A stretch of DNA of 64,000 nt from Mycetocola manganoxydans. GTDB taxonomy: Bacteria; Actinomycetota; Actinomycetes; Actinomycetales; Microbacteriaceae. Below the pieces are notes generated by a model. That model worked only from the letters and a program-made list of their open reading frames with translations, was not told where the DNA came from and ran no database searches. The stretch is taken from positions 1-64,000 of the forward strand of contig NZ_RCUV01000018.1 in NCBI RefSeq assembly GCF_003667545.1, read 5' to 3'. Of the stretch, positions 1 to 9,873 are shown one piece after another. The translations under genes were made by a program, and so were the position numbers. The number at the start of each line of letters is the position of its first letter. Position 1 is the stretch's first letter.

Positions 1-300
1 CCGCCGAACGACTCGACAAACTACTCTTAAACCCACACACAAACACCGGTGTTGCGTGACTACCTAGAATTCGCCCCAACGCGGAGCACCCTTTGGGACC
101 GATCGATCGGCCGAACGACCCTTTGGGACCGATCAACTCCCGCCGAACCTCACACTCATGCTCTAGACACCGCGCGTCGCTGCACGCAAGCTCGAGTCGC
201 CACACTCTGCGCTCCGCAAAAGCGATGTACAGCAGATTCTGGCCTTTCGTCGCACCGGACGAGTCGCCGACGCACCGACGCCCCGACGCCCCGACCCACC
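1..300. other. intergenic stretch with a short direct repeat
   Basis: No gene is supported here. Open frames in this stretch have no recognisable domain and run on into antisense of oleD. It holds a 17-base direct repeat, accctttgggaccgatc, at 88-104 and 118-134, and GC-rich short repeats near 270-300. It probably contains the terminator or spacer beyond the ole operon, but no clean hairpin with a T-tract is visible. Confidence 0.5.
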
Positions 301-1311
301 TCAGCGGCGGTACGGGAACGGACGCCCCACCGTTCCGCGGCGCTCGGCCGCATAGTGCTCGCCCAGGCGCCGGAAGCCCTCGTCGAGCGACACCGCAGGC
401 GTCCACTCGAGGTCGGCGCGCGTGCGGCGCTGGTCGAACCAGTGCGCCGTCGAGAGCTGCTCGGCCAGGAATCGCGTCATCGGCGGCTCGTCGACGCCGG
501 GCTTGATGCGCCAGACCGCTTCGATGAGCGACCCGGCGGCACGGGCGACGGATGCCGGCACGCGCCACCCCGGGGAACTCACGCCTGCGGCAGCGCAAAT
601 CCCTGCGAGCAGTTCGGCCACCGGACGCGGTTCACCGTTGGTGAGCACATACGCCCGACCGTGCACCTCGTCGACCCTGGCGAGTGCCGCCGCGATCGCT
701 GACGCGGCGTTGTCGATGTAGATCGTGTCGATGAGCGCGGCACCTGAGTCGAGGAGTGGGAGCCGCCCGTGCCTGGCCCGCTCGACCACGCGTTCGACGA
801 GTTGCGTATCGCCGGGTCCCCAGACCAGGTGCGGCCGAACCGCGACCACGCGGAGCGAGGGCGAGTCTGCGGCGAGCGCAAGCAACTCCGCCTCAGCCTT
901 CGTGCGCGCATAGTCCCCGCGAGCGTGCGCCGGGTCGGCGGGCAGCGCGTCGTCACCGACGATCGACGAGCCCGAGTGGGCGACAGACGGCGACGACACG
1001 TACACAAAGCGTTCGATCCCGGCAGTTCGCGCGGCATCGAGCAGGGTCCGGGTACCGCCCACGTTGACGCGGTCGAAGTCTGCGGGGTCCCCGGCGAGCG
1101 AGACCTTCGCGGCGAGGTGTACGATCGCGTCGCATCCGTCGACGGCGCTTGCGACGGCATCCGCGTCTGTGATCGAGCCGAGCGCATCCGTCGCACCCGA
1201 AACGCCGGACGGGCGGCGCTGGAAACACCGCACCTCATGGCCCGCTGCAATCAGCTCAGCCGCGACAGCCCTCCCGAGCAAACCGCTGGCGCCGGTGACG
1301 AGCACTCTCAC
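301..1311 (-). CDS. oleD: OleD-type NAD(P)-dependent 2-alkyl-3-oxoalkanoate reductase
   Basis: This 336-residue protein is an extended short-chain dehydrogenase of the 3-beta-HSD/epimerase type. The N-terminal Rossmann motif TGASGLLG lies at residues 6-13 and the catalytic pair is Tyr134-x3-Lys138. In olefin biosynthesis OleD reduces the 2-alkyl-3-keto acid made by OleA to the beta-hydroxy acid used by OleC. The start is GTG at 1311, whose GTGA overlaps the stop of oleBC by 4 bases, so translation is probably coupled. The gene is last in the oleA-oleBC-oleD operon. On sequence alone it would be just an NAD-dependent epimerase; the specific call rests on its position. Confidence 0.85.
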   Translation of the reverse strand: MRVLVTGASGLLGRAVAAELIAAGHEVRCFQRRPSGVSGATDALGSITDADAVASAVDGCDAIVHLAAKVSLAGDPADFDRVNVGGTRTLLDAARTAGIERFVYVSSPSVAHSGSSIVGDDALPADPAHARGDYARTKAEAELLALAADSPSLRVVAVRPHLVWGPGDTQLVERVVERARHGRLPLLDSGAALIDTIYIDNAASAIAAALARVDEVHGRAYVLTNGEPRPVAELLAGICAAAGVSSPGWRVPASVARAAGSLIEAVWRIKPGVDEPPMTRFLAEQLSTAHWFDQRRTRADLEWTPAVSLDEGFRRLGEHYAAERRGTVGRPFPYRR

Positions 1312-3968
1312 GGGGCGACCATCCGCCCGCCGGAGAGGATGCCGTCCGCCCAGGTCGAAAGCGCCGACCGGTTGATCTTCGAATTGTGCCGGATGTCTGT
1401 GGGTAAGCGGGGCACGACGAGAACGGCAGCAAGCGGCACGTCCACCGCGTCGCGAATCGCCTCGGCGAGCTCAGGACTTGCAAGCGAGACCCGCCGGGCG
1501 GGGTTCGTCGTCTCGACGACGGCGACGACCTGCTGCAAACCGCGTGGTCCGACACCGACGATCGCCGCACGGGCGACCTCGAACACCGACTGGGCCTGCA
1601 ACTCCGGCTGAACCGGGGTGACGACGCCGTCCGCCGTAACGAGCACATGTGGCATCCGCCCCTCGACCCACAGTCGCCCGACTTCGTCGAGGTGTCCGAC
1701 GTCCCCGGTGCGGTGCCAGCGCTCCCCCGGGATACCGCCGAGTCGACTGGCCCGGTGGGTCAGCCACAGCCGGTCGTAGTGGTCTTCGACGTGCGGCGCA
1801 GAAACGAGGATCTCCCCGGTGACGGATGCCGCATCCGTCAGTTCCCCTGTCGCGTGCCCGTTGTCGTCGAGCGGGGAAATACGCACGCGCGTCGGGCCTG
1901 ACGGTGTGCCGACACAGACGCCGCCAGCGCCGTCCTGCGTCGCAGCGTCGCGGATGCCGTCGAGCGTGATGTCGGTCATCAGCAGCCCCTCGGTCATGCC
2001 GTATGGCGTGTGTGCCGTTGCCGACGGCATGAGTGCGGAGATTGCCGCGAGAAGCGGCTCCGAAACGGGAGCACCGGCCGAGAGGAACTGTTCCACGCCG
2101 TCAAGAGCGCTGCGGTCGTCGTCAGTCAGGGCTGCGGATGTCGCCACGACGTTCGCGACGGCGGCCGGCGACAGGAACACGACGGTCGCGTCGACGGCCT
2201 TCACCGCGGCGGCAACGGCGGTCGCCGTGAGCGTCTTCGGTGCTGTCACGTCCATGTCCGGCGTGACGGAGCGGGCGCCGAGGGCGGGACCGAGGAGCGC
2301 GAACGGGGCGAATCCGGCGACGAGTCCGGTTCCGACGCCGACACCGTATTGGGCGGCGAGCGCGTCGCGTACGGCGGAGAGCTGCCCGTGCGTGTAGACG
2401 ACACCCTTCGCCGGGCCGGTCGATCCGGATGTGAAGAGGATCGCTGCGGTGTCTACGGCGGCCGGGGGTTCAGGCATCCGTTCATCCGCGCCGAGGGCGA
2501 CGAGTTCCGCGAGCGAGTGCGAGACGCCGAGCGCACGCCGCAGCGGCGCCGGGTAGGTCGTTGTCGAGATCTTCTGACCCGGCCAGCCGAGCGCTCGCGC
2601 TGCGCTGAGGCCCGGCGTCGCACCGATGACATGATCCGGGCAGGCTCCACGGACCGCGCGGGTCAGCCCGCCGAGTCCGAGACCGGCGTCCGCGACGACG
2701 ACGATGGCACCGATGCGCAGGCACGCGTAGAGGACGGCGACGAGGTCGGCACTCGGCGGGATGAGGAGCGACACCCGGTCGCCCTTCTTCACGCCGGCAG
2801 CGCCGAGCCCCGAGGCGAGCTGACGCACGCGCTTCGACAGGAGCTTCCACGACACGACACGGGGAGCGTCACCGCTTGGCGGGACCATGTCGATCACAGC
2901 GGCGTCGTCGCTGCCCTGCAGTTCGTCGAGGTAGTGCCAGAGAGGGGCGCGTTCCTCCTCGACGGGAGCGGCCGGCAGCTCTTCTGCGGTGCGGATGCGA
3001 TCGCCCAGCCAGGTGAGGACGGCTGACGCGTAGTCCACGTCCTCAGCGAGCAGGTGCCCGGCACCTTCGAAGCGGTGAACGTCGGCGTGTGGCATCCGGT
3101 CGATCAGGTCGTCGAGGTAGCGGTCGCTGAAGATCGGGTCGCGCGGACCCCAGAGCATCAGTGCGGGCACGCGAAGTTTCGAGACGCCGTCGGCGATGCG
3201 CTCGAGCTCGTCCCAGCTCTCGTGATCGGCATCGACGGGGATGTCGGCAACGAATCCACCGATCCCCCCGCGACGCTCGGCACCCCGATATGGCGCACGG
3301 TAGCCGTCCTTCACCGCTGACCGCAGCGGCGGGTGTGCGAGAGACAGGGTCGTTTCGAGGAACGCCGGCGTGAGCACGGTTCCCCGGCCGAGAATGCCGG
3401 GCTGTAGCGCGAGCCGCAGCGGCGCAGGAATCGGCTTGTTCTCGGGCTGGTGCACCGCGGTGTTCAGCAGCAGCACGCCGGTGAGCAGTTCCGGGTGGTC
3501 GACCGCCCAGCCGAGCGAGACGACACCGCCCCAGTCGTGCCCGAGCGTGAGTACCGGTCCAATCAGGCCGAGCGCGTTCGTGAGGTCACCGAGGTCCTGG
3601 ACACGCCGCGCGAGCGGGCGCCGGGTACCCGTGCGCTCCGAGAAGCCCATGTCGAGCTGGTCGACGGCGATCACGCGCCACGCGTCGCCGCCAGACGCTG
3701 CAGCATCCGTCGCGGCATCGACGAGTCGGCGCCACAGGTACGACCAGGTCGGATTTCCGTGCACGCACAGGATCGTCCCGACCGGCTCGACGCCGAGCTC
3801 GGCGAGCCGGTCGGCATTGTCGAGAAGGTGCCAGCCCCGATCGACGGATGCTCCACGCTCGGTCACGCGCACGACGCGCGAGAAGGAAGGATCGAGTCCG
3901 TCGAGACCGGCGGGGGGAAGCGTCGCCGGAGCGAGGGTGCCGCCGACGGCGGGCAGCCGCCCAGTCAC
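1308..3968 (-). CDS. oleBC: OleBC fusion: beta-lactone decarboxylase plus beta-lactone synthetase
   Basis: The 886 residues form two enzymes in one chain. Residues about 30-325 are an alpha/beta hydrolase of the haloalkane-dehalogenase type: HGNPTW at 70-75, nucleophile elbow GHDWGG at 143-148 with Asp145, and a catalytic His at 305 in EGAGH. Residues about 345-880 are an acyl-AMP ligase with the P-loop-like FTSGSTGPAKG at 512-522. OleC closes the beta-hydroxy acid to a beta-lactone with ATP, and OleB removes CO2 to give the cis-olefin. Separate oleB and oleC are usual in Gram-negatives; fused oleBC is known from actinobacteria such as Micrococcus luteus. The GTG start overlaps the oleA stop by 4 bases (GTGA), and the stop overlaps the oleD start the same way. 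Confidence 0.93.
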   Translation of the reverse strand: MTGRLPAVGGTLAPATLPPAGLDGLDPSFSRVVRVTERGASVDRGWHLLDNADRLAELGVEPVGTILCVHGNPTWSYLWRRLVDAATDAAASGGDAWRVIAVDQLDMGFSERTGTRRPLARRVQDLGDLTNALGLIGPVLTLGHDWGGVVSLGWAVDHPELLTGVLLLNTAVHQPENKPIPAPLRLALQPGILGRGTVLTPAFLETTLSLAHPPLRSAVKDGYRAPYRGAERRGGIGGFVADIPVDADHESWDELERIADGVSKLRVPALMLWGPRDPIFSDRYLDDLIDRMPHADVHRFEGAGHLLAEDVDYASAVLTWLGDRIRTAEELPAAPVEEERAPLWHYLDELQGSDDAAVIDMVPPSGDAPRVVSWKLLSKRVRQLASGLGAAGVKKGDRVSLLIPPSADLVAVLYACLRIGAIVVVADAGLGLGGLTRAVRGACPDHVIGATPGLSAARALGWPGQKISTTTYPAPLRRALGVSHSLAELVALGADERMPEPPAAVDTAAILFTSGSTGPAKGVVYTHGQLSAVRDALAAQYGVGVGTGLVAGFAPFALLGPALGARSVTPDMDVTAPKTLTATAVAAAVKAVDATVVFLSPAAVANVVATSAALTDDDRSALDGVEQFLSAGAPVSEPLLAAISALMPSATAHTPYGMTEGLLMTDITLDGIRDAATQDGAGGVCVGTPSGPTRVRISPLDDNGHATGELTDAASVTGEILVSAPHVEDHYDRLWLTHRASRLGGIPGERWHRTGDVGHLDEVGRLWVEGRMPHVLVTADGVVTPVQPELQAQSVFEVARAAIVGVGPRGLQQVVAVVETTNPARRVSLASPELAEAIRDAVDVPLAAVLVVPRLPTDIRHNSKINRSALSTWADGILSGGRMVAP

Positions 3969-4987
3969 CAGGCGATTTCCATCATGGCGGTGTTCAGGCC
4001 GGACCCGACACCCATGAGAAGAACCCGGTCCCCGGGACGGAGGCTCGCGGTCTCCCGATCGAGGGTTATCGGGATGGACGCGGGGCCGACGTTTCCGAGC
4101 TTCGGGTAGGTGAGCGGGACGCGATCGCGGTCGATCCCGACTGCTTTGATGATGGCGTTCGTGTGCACGTCGGAGACCTGGTGCATGATGTAGCGGTCCA
4201 TGTTCGACCAGGTCCAGTCGCGGCGTGCTTCTTTCCAGGCAGAGACGACGAGTTGCATCCCGCCCTTGAGCAGGGCCTTGGCATCGGTGAACATGCCGTC
4301 GACGCTGCCGACGCAGAGTTCGTTGAACTGGGTCGCAGCGCGGGTGACGCCGCCGAGGATGCGGTGTCCACCCGGGTTCGTGTCTGCCCGGCCGAGAACG
4401 GCGGCGGCGGCCCCCGAACCGAGGGTGAGGCTCGCGAACTCGCTCATGAAGTCCTTGCGGCCGATTCCTTCCCGGCCGAGGCGTTCGATGGTGTTGTTCT
4501 GGATGTCATCGGCGTCTTCGCCGTCGATGATCATCGCGTATTCGATCTGCCCGGAGTCGATCAGCTGCGCGGCGAGGCTCATCCCGTTGACGAACCCGAG
4601 GCATGCGTTGGCGATGTCGAAGTTGATCGCGGACGACGGCAGCCCGAGACCGTGGTGCAGCTTCACCGCGACCGAGGGCTCGAGGTGCTTGCGGGTTACG
4701 GACGTGTTGATGAGGAGCCCGATCCGGTCCGCCGAAACTCCGGCGGAGGCGAGGGCCCGGTTCCCGGCGTCAACCGCAGCACGGTCGAACGACTCGGTCT
4801 CGTCCCAGTTGCGGCGTTCGTGCACGCCGGCGACGCGCTGGAGCAGTCCGGTGGGAAGCTTGAGCCGCTTCAGAACCGGGTCCAGCCGGGAGTCGATCTC
4901 CTCCGAGGTGGTGATGCGGGAGGCGAGGGTGGTCGCGACAGACAGCAGCGCGACGTTGCGATGCGTGGTCGTTGCGTTTCCATCCAA
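3965..4987 (-). CDS. oleA: OleA, thiolase-fold acyl-CoA condensing enzyme
   Basis: OleA condenses two fatty acyl-CoAs head-to-head into a 2-alkyl-3-keto acid, the first step to long-chain olefins. The 340-residue protein resembles FabH (KAS III). Its active-site Cys is at 129 (NACLGF), with His269 (MHQ) and Asn299 (LGNVG). Glu103 lies 26 residues before the Cys, the same spacing as the OleA-specific catalytic Glu117/Cys143 of Xanthomonas campestris, which argues for OleA over an ordinary FabH. The start is TTG at 4987, preceded by the ribosome-binding sequence AGGGAG about 7 bases away; the nearby ATG at 4983 is out of frame. It is the first gene of the minus-strand ole operon. Confidence 0.93.
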   Translation of the reverse strand: MDGNATTTHRNVALLSVATTLASRITTSEEIDSRLDPVLKRLKLPTGLLQRVAGVHERRNWDETESFDRAAVDAGNRALASAGVSADRIGLLINTSVTRKHLEPSVAVKLHHGLGLPSSAINFDIANACLGFVNGMSLAAQLIDSGQIEYAMIIDGEDADDIQNNTIERLGREGIGRKDFMSEFASLTLGSGAAAAVLGRADTNPGGHRILGGVTRAATQFNELCVGSVDGMFTDAKALLKGGMQLVVSAWKEARRDWTWSNMDRYIMHQVSDVHTNAIIKAVGIDRDRVPLTYPKLGNVGPASIPITLDRETASLRPGDRVLLMGVGSGLNTAMMEIAW

Positions 4988-5118
4988 TGGGAACTCCCTG
5001 TCGACGTGTGAAATCGGCGCCGAAAATCGCGCCCCTCGATTTTACGTCCCCGTCGCCTGATGGTTGACCGGGCTTGCGCTCGACCCCTCGAGGCTGCGTA
5101 GGCGACGTGAACAATGTG

Positions 5119-5149
5119 AAAAGCCCCAAGGTGGCGAGACCTTGGGGCT
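5119..5149 (-). terminator. rho-independent terminator of the tRNA unit
   Basis: A perfect 11-bp stem (5122-5132 with 5139-5149, six-base loop) is followed on the minus strand by TTTTC. It lies just beyond tRNA-Met and ends the tRNA-Thr/tRNA-Met transcript before oleA. Confidence 0.88.
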
Positions 5150-5181
5150 ACATGGGAAGAGGCTTTGAGAGCCTTTCCCCG

Positions 5182-5255
5182 TAGCAGGAGCGGGATTCGA
5201 ACCCGCGACCTCACGATTATGAGTCGTGCGCTCTCACCAACTGAGCTACCCTGCC
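5182..5255 (-). tRNA. tRNA-Met (CAT), elongator
   Basis: A 74-nt cloverleaf. The acceptor GGCAGGG pairs with TCCTGCT through two G-T pairs, the anticodon loop CTCATAA carries CAT, the T-loop is TTCGAAT, and the discriminator base is A. A paired first position and the absence of the initiator GGG/CCC anticodon stem make it elongator Met; tRNA-Ile2 with a modified CAT anticodon cannot be excluded from sequence alone. No CCA is encoded. Confidence 0.9.
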
Positions 5256-5290
5256 GCGAAACTTCGCCCGGGCTTACCGAGAAAGTAACG

Positions 5291-5362
<72 letters not shown>

Positions 5363-5469
5363 GTGACCACACAAAATGGCACCAGTAGAGAATAGCATCA
5401 CTCCGGAGCGTTCCCCGACCGCTTAGCCCTGACCGCACGCTCGCCGTAGCATTGGGCCAGGACGATCCC

Positions 5470-6689
5470 ATGACTGAGAAGCCGAACACCCCGACTCTCG
5501 ACCTTGTGCTCAGTAACCGATACCGGCTCGTTCGCCTGATCGGATCCGGAGGCATGGCGAGTGTTTATCGAGCCCACGATGAGGCGCTCCGTCGGGATGT
5601 CGCCATCAAAATCTTCCGCGCCGCCGCTACCGGCCCCACGGAACTCCGCCGCCAGGCGAGTGAAATCTCCCTTCTCGCGACTCTGACGCATCCCGGTCTC
5701 GTCGCCCTGTTCGACGCGGGCACCGACGAATCCGACCCGCTCAACCCGCGGTCGTACCTGGTGATGGAATTGATTCGGGGCTCGGACCTCCGGAACGCCA
5801 TCGATGAGAAGGAACTGCGCAGCGAAGACATCCGGGCCATCGGCGCGGACCTCGCCGACTCGCTGCACTTCATTCACAGCAACGGGGTCGTCCATCGCGA
5901 CATCAAACCGGCCAACATCCTGCTCGCCCACACGAATGGCACGGATACCCGCCCGCACCCCAAGCTCAGTGATTTCGGTATCGCCCGACTCGTCGACGAC
6001 AGCAGGCTGACGGCGACATCGTTCACGGTCGGATCGGCCGGCTACCTCAGCCCGGAGCAGGCCCGTGGCGACGACGTAGGACCGCCCACCGACGTCTACT
6101 CTCTCGGACTCGTCCTGCTCGAGTGCGTCACCGGTCAGCGTGCGTTCAGTGGGTCAGGCAAGGAGGTGGCGTTCGCTCCCATCACCCGTGACCCCCAGAT
6201 CCCCGAGGGACTCGATCCGATCCTCGCCGAGACGATCGCCGCGATGACGGTACGGAACCCGAGCGACCGCCCGACCGCGCACGAAGTCGCGTTGGCCCTG
6301 CGGGGAATCGCCCCGATCCACGGGTTCCGCAGGAGCGCCGATGCCGAGACGGATGCCACGGCCGCGATGACCGCGCCAACGTCAGCACCGACGGAGGCGG
6401 AGGCGCAGCACTCGAACACCGAAGCGTCGCCTGCCGCGCCGGCACCCGACATCACGGCTGTCCTCGAACAGGGTCCACCGCCCATCCCGGACGCTCTGGG
6501 GGCCACACCTCGCCGGCGCCGCACCGCTCTCATCGTGAGCATCGTCGTCACACTCCTTCTCATCGCCGCTGCCGCTTTCGGAATTCCGGCGTTGAACAAC
6601 GCGAACGACCAGACCACCCCGATCGAGTATCCAGCGGTGCCAGGCACGATCGGCGAGCATCTCGAGGATCTTCAGGAAAGCGTGGAACC

Positions 6690-6693
<4 letters not shown>
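5470..6693 (+). CDS. membrane serine/threonine protein kinase
   Basis: This 407-residue protein has a complete Hanks-type kinase domain at about residues 17-280: glycine loop GSGGMASVY near 25-33, Lys47 in VAIKIF, catalytic loop HRDIKPAN at 142-149 and DFG at 168-170. A Thr/Ala/Pro-rich linker follows, then one membrane helix at about 352-373 and a short external tail of about 34 residues. There are no PASTA repeats, so it is not a PknB-like sensor of cell-wall fragments. The start is taken as ATG 5470, with AGGAC about 6 bases upstream, rather than TTG 5452. The stop overlaps the start of the next lipoprotein gene by 4 bases, so the two are probably made together; the lipoprotein may be the external partner, but that is inference. 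Confidence 0.9.
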
Positions 6694-7205
<512 letters not shown>

Positions 7206-7238
7206 CCCCTTCGCCGCCGGTCCCCGCTCAGGGCAGCG

Positions 7239-8162
7239 TTACTTGACCGCTCCGGCGGTGAGCCCGCTCACGATGTACTTCTGCAGGTACAGGAACAACG
7301 CCATCACCGGGAGCGCGGCGAGCACCGCTCCGGCGGCGAAGACGCCCCAGTTGCTCGTGAACTCCTGGGAGACGAACTGGTAGAGGCCGACGGCGAGCGT
7401 CTGCTTCTCGGGTGTCACGAGCACGACGCTCGAGATGACGAAGTCGTTCGTCGTCGCGATGAAACTCAGCAGTCCTACAACCGCGAGGATGGGGGCAACG
7501 AGGCGCAGGATGATGGTGAAGAAGATCCGAGCGTGCCCGGCTCCATCAAGCTTTGCGGCCTCGTCGAGTGACGACGGAACCGTATTGAAGAACCCGTACA
7601 TCAGGTACGTGTTCACCCCGAGTGCCCCACCGAGGTAGACCATGATGAGGGCGATCTGGTTGTCGAGGCCCAGGACCGGGAAGATGTCGCCGAGGGTGGT
7701 CAGCAGGAGGAAGATCGCGACGACGGCGAGCAGCTGCGGGAAGATCTGAACGATCAGAAGCGACAGCAACCCGATGCGCCTGCCGGTGAATCGCATCCGG
7801 CTGAAGCAATACGCGGCGAGGGCTCCGAGGAAGACGGTCCCGATCGACGTCGTGATGCCGATCACGAGAGTGTTCATGAACCACGCCGCGTACGGCTGCT
7901 GGGGTGAGTTGAAGAGTGTCGCGTAGTTGTCGAATCCGATGGCCGAGAACAGCCCGTTCGACTGCAGCAGCGTGCCATTCGGGTTCAGTGACGCCGAGAG
8001 GACGTACAACAGCGGGAAGACCGAGAAGACGATCATCGCGATGCCGACGAGGTGCCTCCAGCCGGTCGCTGCGAACCAGCGCCTGAACGAGAAAGGCCGC
8101 TTCCCGCTGGTGGCTGGAATCGAGGATTTCTCCCGGGGGAGGACGGGTGCCGTGGTAACCAT
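7239..8162 (-). CDS. malG: maltose-type ABC transporter permease MalG
   Basis: This 307-residue inner-membrane permease has about six helices and the EAA loop (EAAKLDGAGHARIFF) that docks on the ATPase. The order substrate-binding protein, MalF-like, MalG-like identifies a maltose or maltodextrin importer. Its ATG overlaps the malF stop by one base (TAATG), so translation is coupled. No ATP-binding subunit is encoded nearby; as in many actinobacteria a shared MsiK-type ATPase elsewhere probably energises it. It is the last gene of the operon and converges with the lipoprotein gene. Confidence 0.9.
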   Translation of the reverse strand: MVTTAPVLPREKSSIPATSGKRPFSFRRWFAATGWRHLVGIAMIVFSVFPLLYVLSASLNPNGTLLQSNGLFSAIGFDNYATLFNSPQQPYAAWFMNTLVIGITTSIGTVFLGALAAYCFSRMRFTGRRIGLLSLLIVQIFPQLLAVVAIFLLLTTLGDIFPVLGLDNQIALIMVYLGGALGVNTYLMYGFFNTVPSSLDEAAKLDGAGHARIFFTIILRLVAPILAVVGLLSFIATTNDFVISSVVLVTPEKQTLAVGLYQFVSQEFTSNWGVFAAGAVLAALPVMALFLYLQKYIVSGLTAGAVK

Positions 8163-9781
8163 TAGTTGAGATCCTCCAGGGCCTTGGTCTGCCGGAAGCT
8201 CACCACGGCGATGATCGCAACGATGAGGAAGATGATGATCGAGAACGCGCTCGCGAGCCCGTAGTCACGGTTCGCACCGACGAAGGCGACCTTGTAGACC
8301 ATCGAGATCAGAATGTCGGAACCTCCGACGTTGATGCTCGCTGACGCGTCTCGCGGCCCACCGTTGGTGAGCATGTAGATCAGGTTGAAGTTGTTGAAGT
8401 TGAAGGCGAACGACGCGATCAACAGCGGAGCGATCGAGACGAGGAGGAGCGGGAACTTGATCCGCCTGAACACCTGCCACGGGTTGGCGCCGTCCATCCT
8501 GGCTGCCTCCTGGAGCTCGTCAGGGATCGACTGGAGCGCACCGGTACAGACGAGGAACATGTACGGGAACCCGAGCCAGAGGTTGACGAAGAGGATGCTG
8601 CCCTTCGCCAGCCATTCATTGGTCAGCCAGGGGATGTCTGCCCCGCCGAACAGGGTCAGGTTCACGAACCCGAAGTCCTGGTTGAGCATCCCTGCCCAGA
8701 CCAGCGCCCCGAGGAATCCGGGGAAGGCGTAGGGAAGGATCATGAGCACGCGATAGAACTTGCGTCCCCGCATCCGCATGTCGTTGAAGACGATGGCGAG
8801 GAACAAGCCGAGGACGAACGTCGTCGCGACGCTCAGGAGGGCAAAGGCGAAGGTCCAGAGGGTGACGCTGAGCAGAGGCCCGCGGATGCTCTCGTCGGTG
8901 AACGCCTTGGTGTAGTTATCCGCACCGACGACGACACTCCAGCCCGGGAGGAGCTCTTCACCGTCGGCCGATGTGAACGCGCCGTTTCCGGTGTCCGCGT
9001 AGACGACACCGGTCTCGGTGTTCGTCATCGTATCCGCGGCTTCGTCGAAGCTCAGGGTGGAGAGATAGAGGTACGCGCTCGATCCGTCCGGGGTGCGAAG
9101 AGCGCCGTCGTTCGGGTCGTCGGAGACCTGCACGGTCATCGCCGCGATCTGGTCCTGGTTGCTGATGATGTCAGCGAAGTTGAGGGTGTTGTATCCGGCG
9201 AGGCCGACAGCTTTGCCACCGGACATGTCAGCGCCGGAGACCTCGTCGAGCGGGGTGTCCGTGTTGCCGAGGAGGACGTCACCGTCCGGGTCGGTGACGA
9301 GGAAGTTGAAGGTGCCGAGCTGCTCCACGATCGCCAGGTCGTAGGTGGCTGAATCGGGGACCCGGTATTGGGCGGACTGGATCAGCGAGGTGACCGCGTC
9401 GTCCTTGGTGCTGTTGTGGCCGGTGCCGTAGTTGGTGACCGAGATGTAGGCGGTGTAGCCGATCACGAAGACCTGGAAGATGAGAAGGAAGACGAGACCC
9501 GGCGCCAGGTACTTGGCCGGCAGCATCCGCTTGGAGAAGTAGATGATGTTGATCGCGGCGGTGAAAACGACGACGATCGCGAAGATCACCCAGTCCTGCT
9601 TGAGGAACAGGATGAAGAGAGCGTAGACCGCGATCGCGTCGACGACCGCGAGCAGTCCGATCTTGACCAGAAGCGCGACGACGCCGCCTGAGGCGTGGTC
9701 AGCGATGCGCCCAGCGCGCTTCGATCGCTTCGATTCGGCGACTTTGGGAGAAGTGCCGGTGGGCTGCGTGCCTGTACTCAT
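8162..9781 (-). CDS. malF: maltose-type ABC transporter permease MalF
   Basis: A 539-residue permease with an N-terminal set of helices (residues about 35-125), a large extracytoplasmic insertion (about 125-300) and a C-terminal transport core containing the EAA loop (EAARMDGANPWQVF). The long periplasm-side domain is typical of MalF and contacts the binding protein. The start is ATG 9781. A strong stem-loop separates it from malE, and it overlaps malG by one base. Exact sugar specificity (maltose, maltodextrin or another alpha-glucoside) cannot be read from sequence; the divergent alpha-glucosidase supports an alpha-glucoside. Confidence 0.9.
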   Translation of the reverse strand: MSTGTQPTGTSPKVAESKRSKRAGRIADHASGGVVALLVKIGLLAVVDAIAVYALFILFLKQDWVIFAIVVVFTAAINIIYFSKRMLPAKYLAPGLVFLLIFQVFVIGYTAYISVTNYGTGHNSTKDDAVTSLIQSAQYRVPDSATYDLAIVEQLGTFNFLVTDPDGDVLLGNTDTPLDEVSGADMSGGKAVGLAGYNTLNFADIISNQDQIAAMTVQVSDDPNDGALRTPDGSSAYLYLSTLSFDEAADTMTNTETGVVYADTGNGAFTSADGEELLPGWSVVVGADNYTKAFTDESIRGPLLSVTLWTFAFALLSVATTFVLGLFLAIVFNDMRMRGRKFYRVLMILPYAFPGFLGALVWAGMLNQDFGFVNLTLFGGADIPWLTNEWLAKGSILFVNLWLGFPYMFLVCTGALQSIPDELQEAARMDGANPWQVFRRIKFPLLLVSIAPLLIASFAFNFNNFNLIYMLTNGGPRDASASINVGGSDILISMVYKVAFVGANRDYGLASAFSIIIFLIVAIIAVVSFRQTKALEDLN

Positions 9782-9833
9782 TGTCGCCTCAGTGTTCGTG
9801 CCGCCGGCCTCGCGAGGTCGACGGGCAGAGAAT

Positions 9834-9864
9834 GCCGGCCGGGAGCGGATGCTTCCCGGCCGGC
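9834..9864 (-). promoter_or_regulatory. malE-malF intercistronic stem-loop
   Basis: An 11-bp perfect GC-rich stem (9834-9844 with 9854-9864) lies just after the malE stop and has no T-tract. Such structures between binding-protein and permease genes stabilise the upstream mRNA or cause partial termination, giving more MalE than MalF, as with the REP element in E. coli malE-malF. The function here is inferred by analogy. Confidence 0.7.
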
Positions 9865-9873
9865 GTCTCAGGA

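Noticed and set aside
49-702. Long open frame on the plus strand over oleD
   Set aside because: It is antisense to oleD and has no recognisable domain; high GC makes long non-coding frames common on the opposite strand.
3848-5011. Long plus-strand open frame over oleA
   Set aside because: Lies antisense to oleA, with biased composition and no domain; oleA has full catalytic residues.
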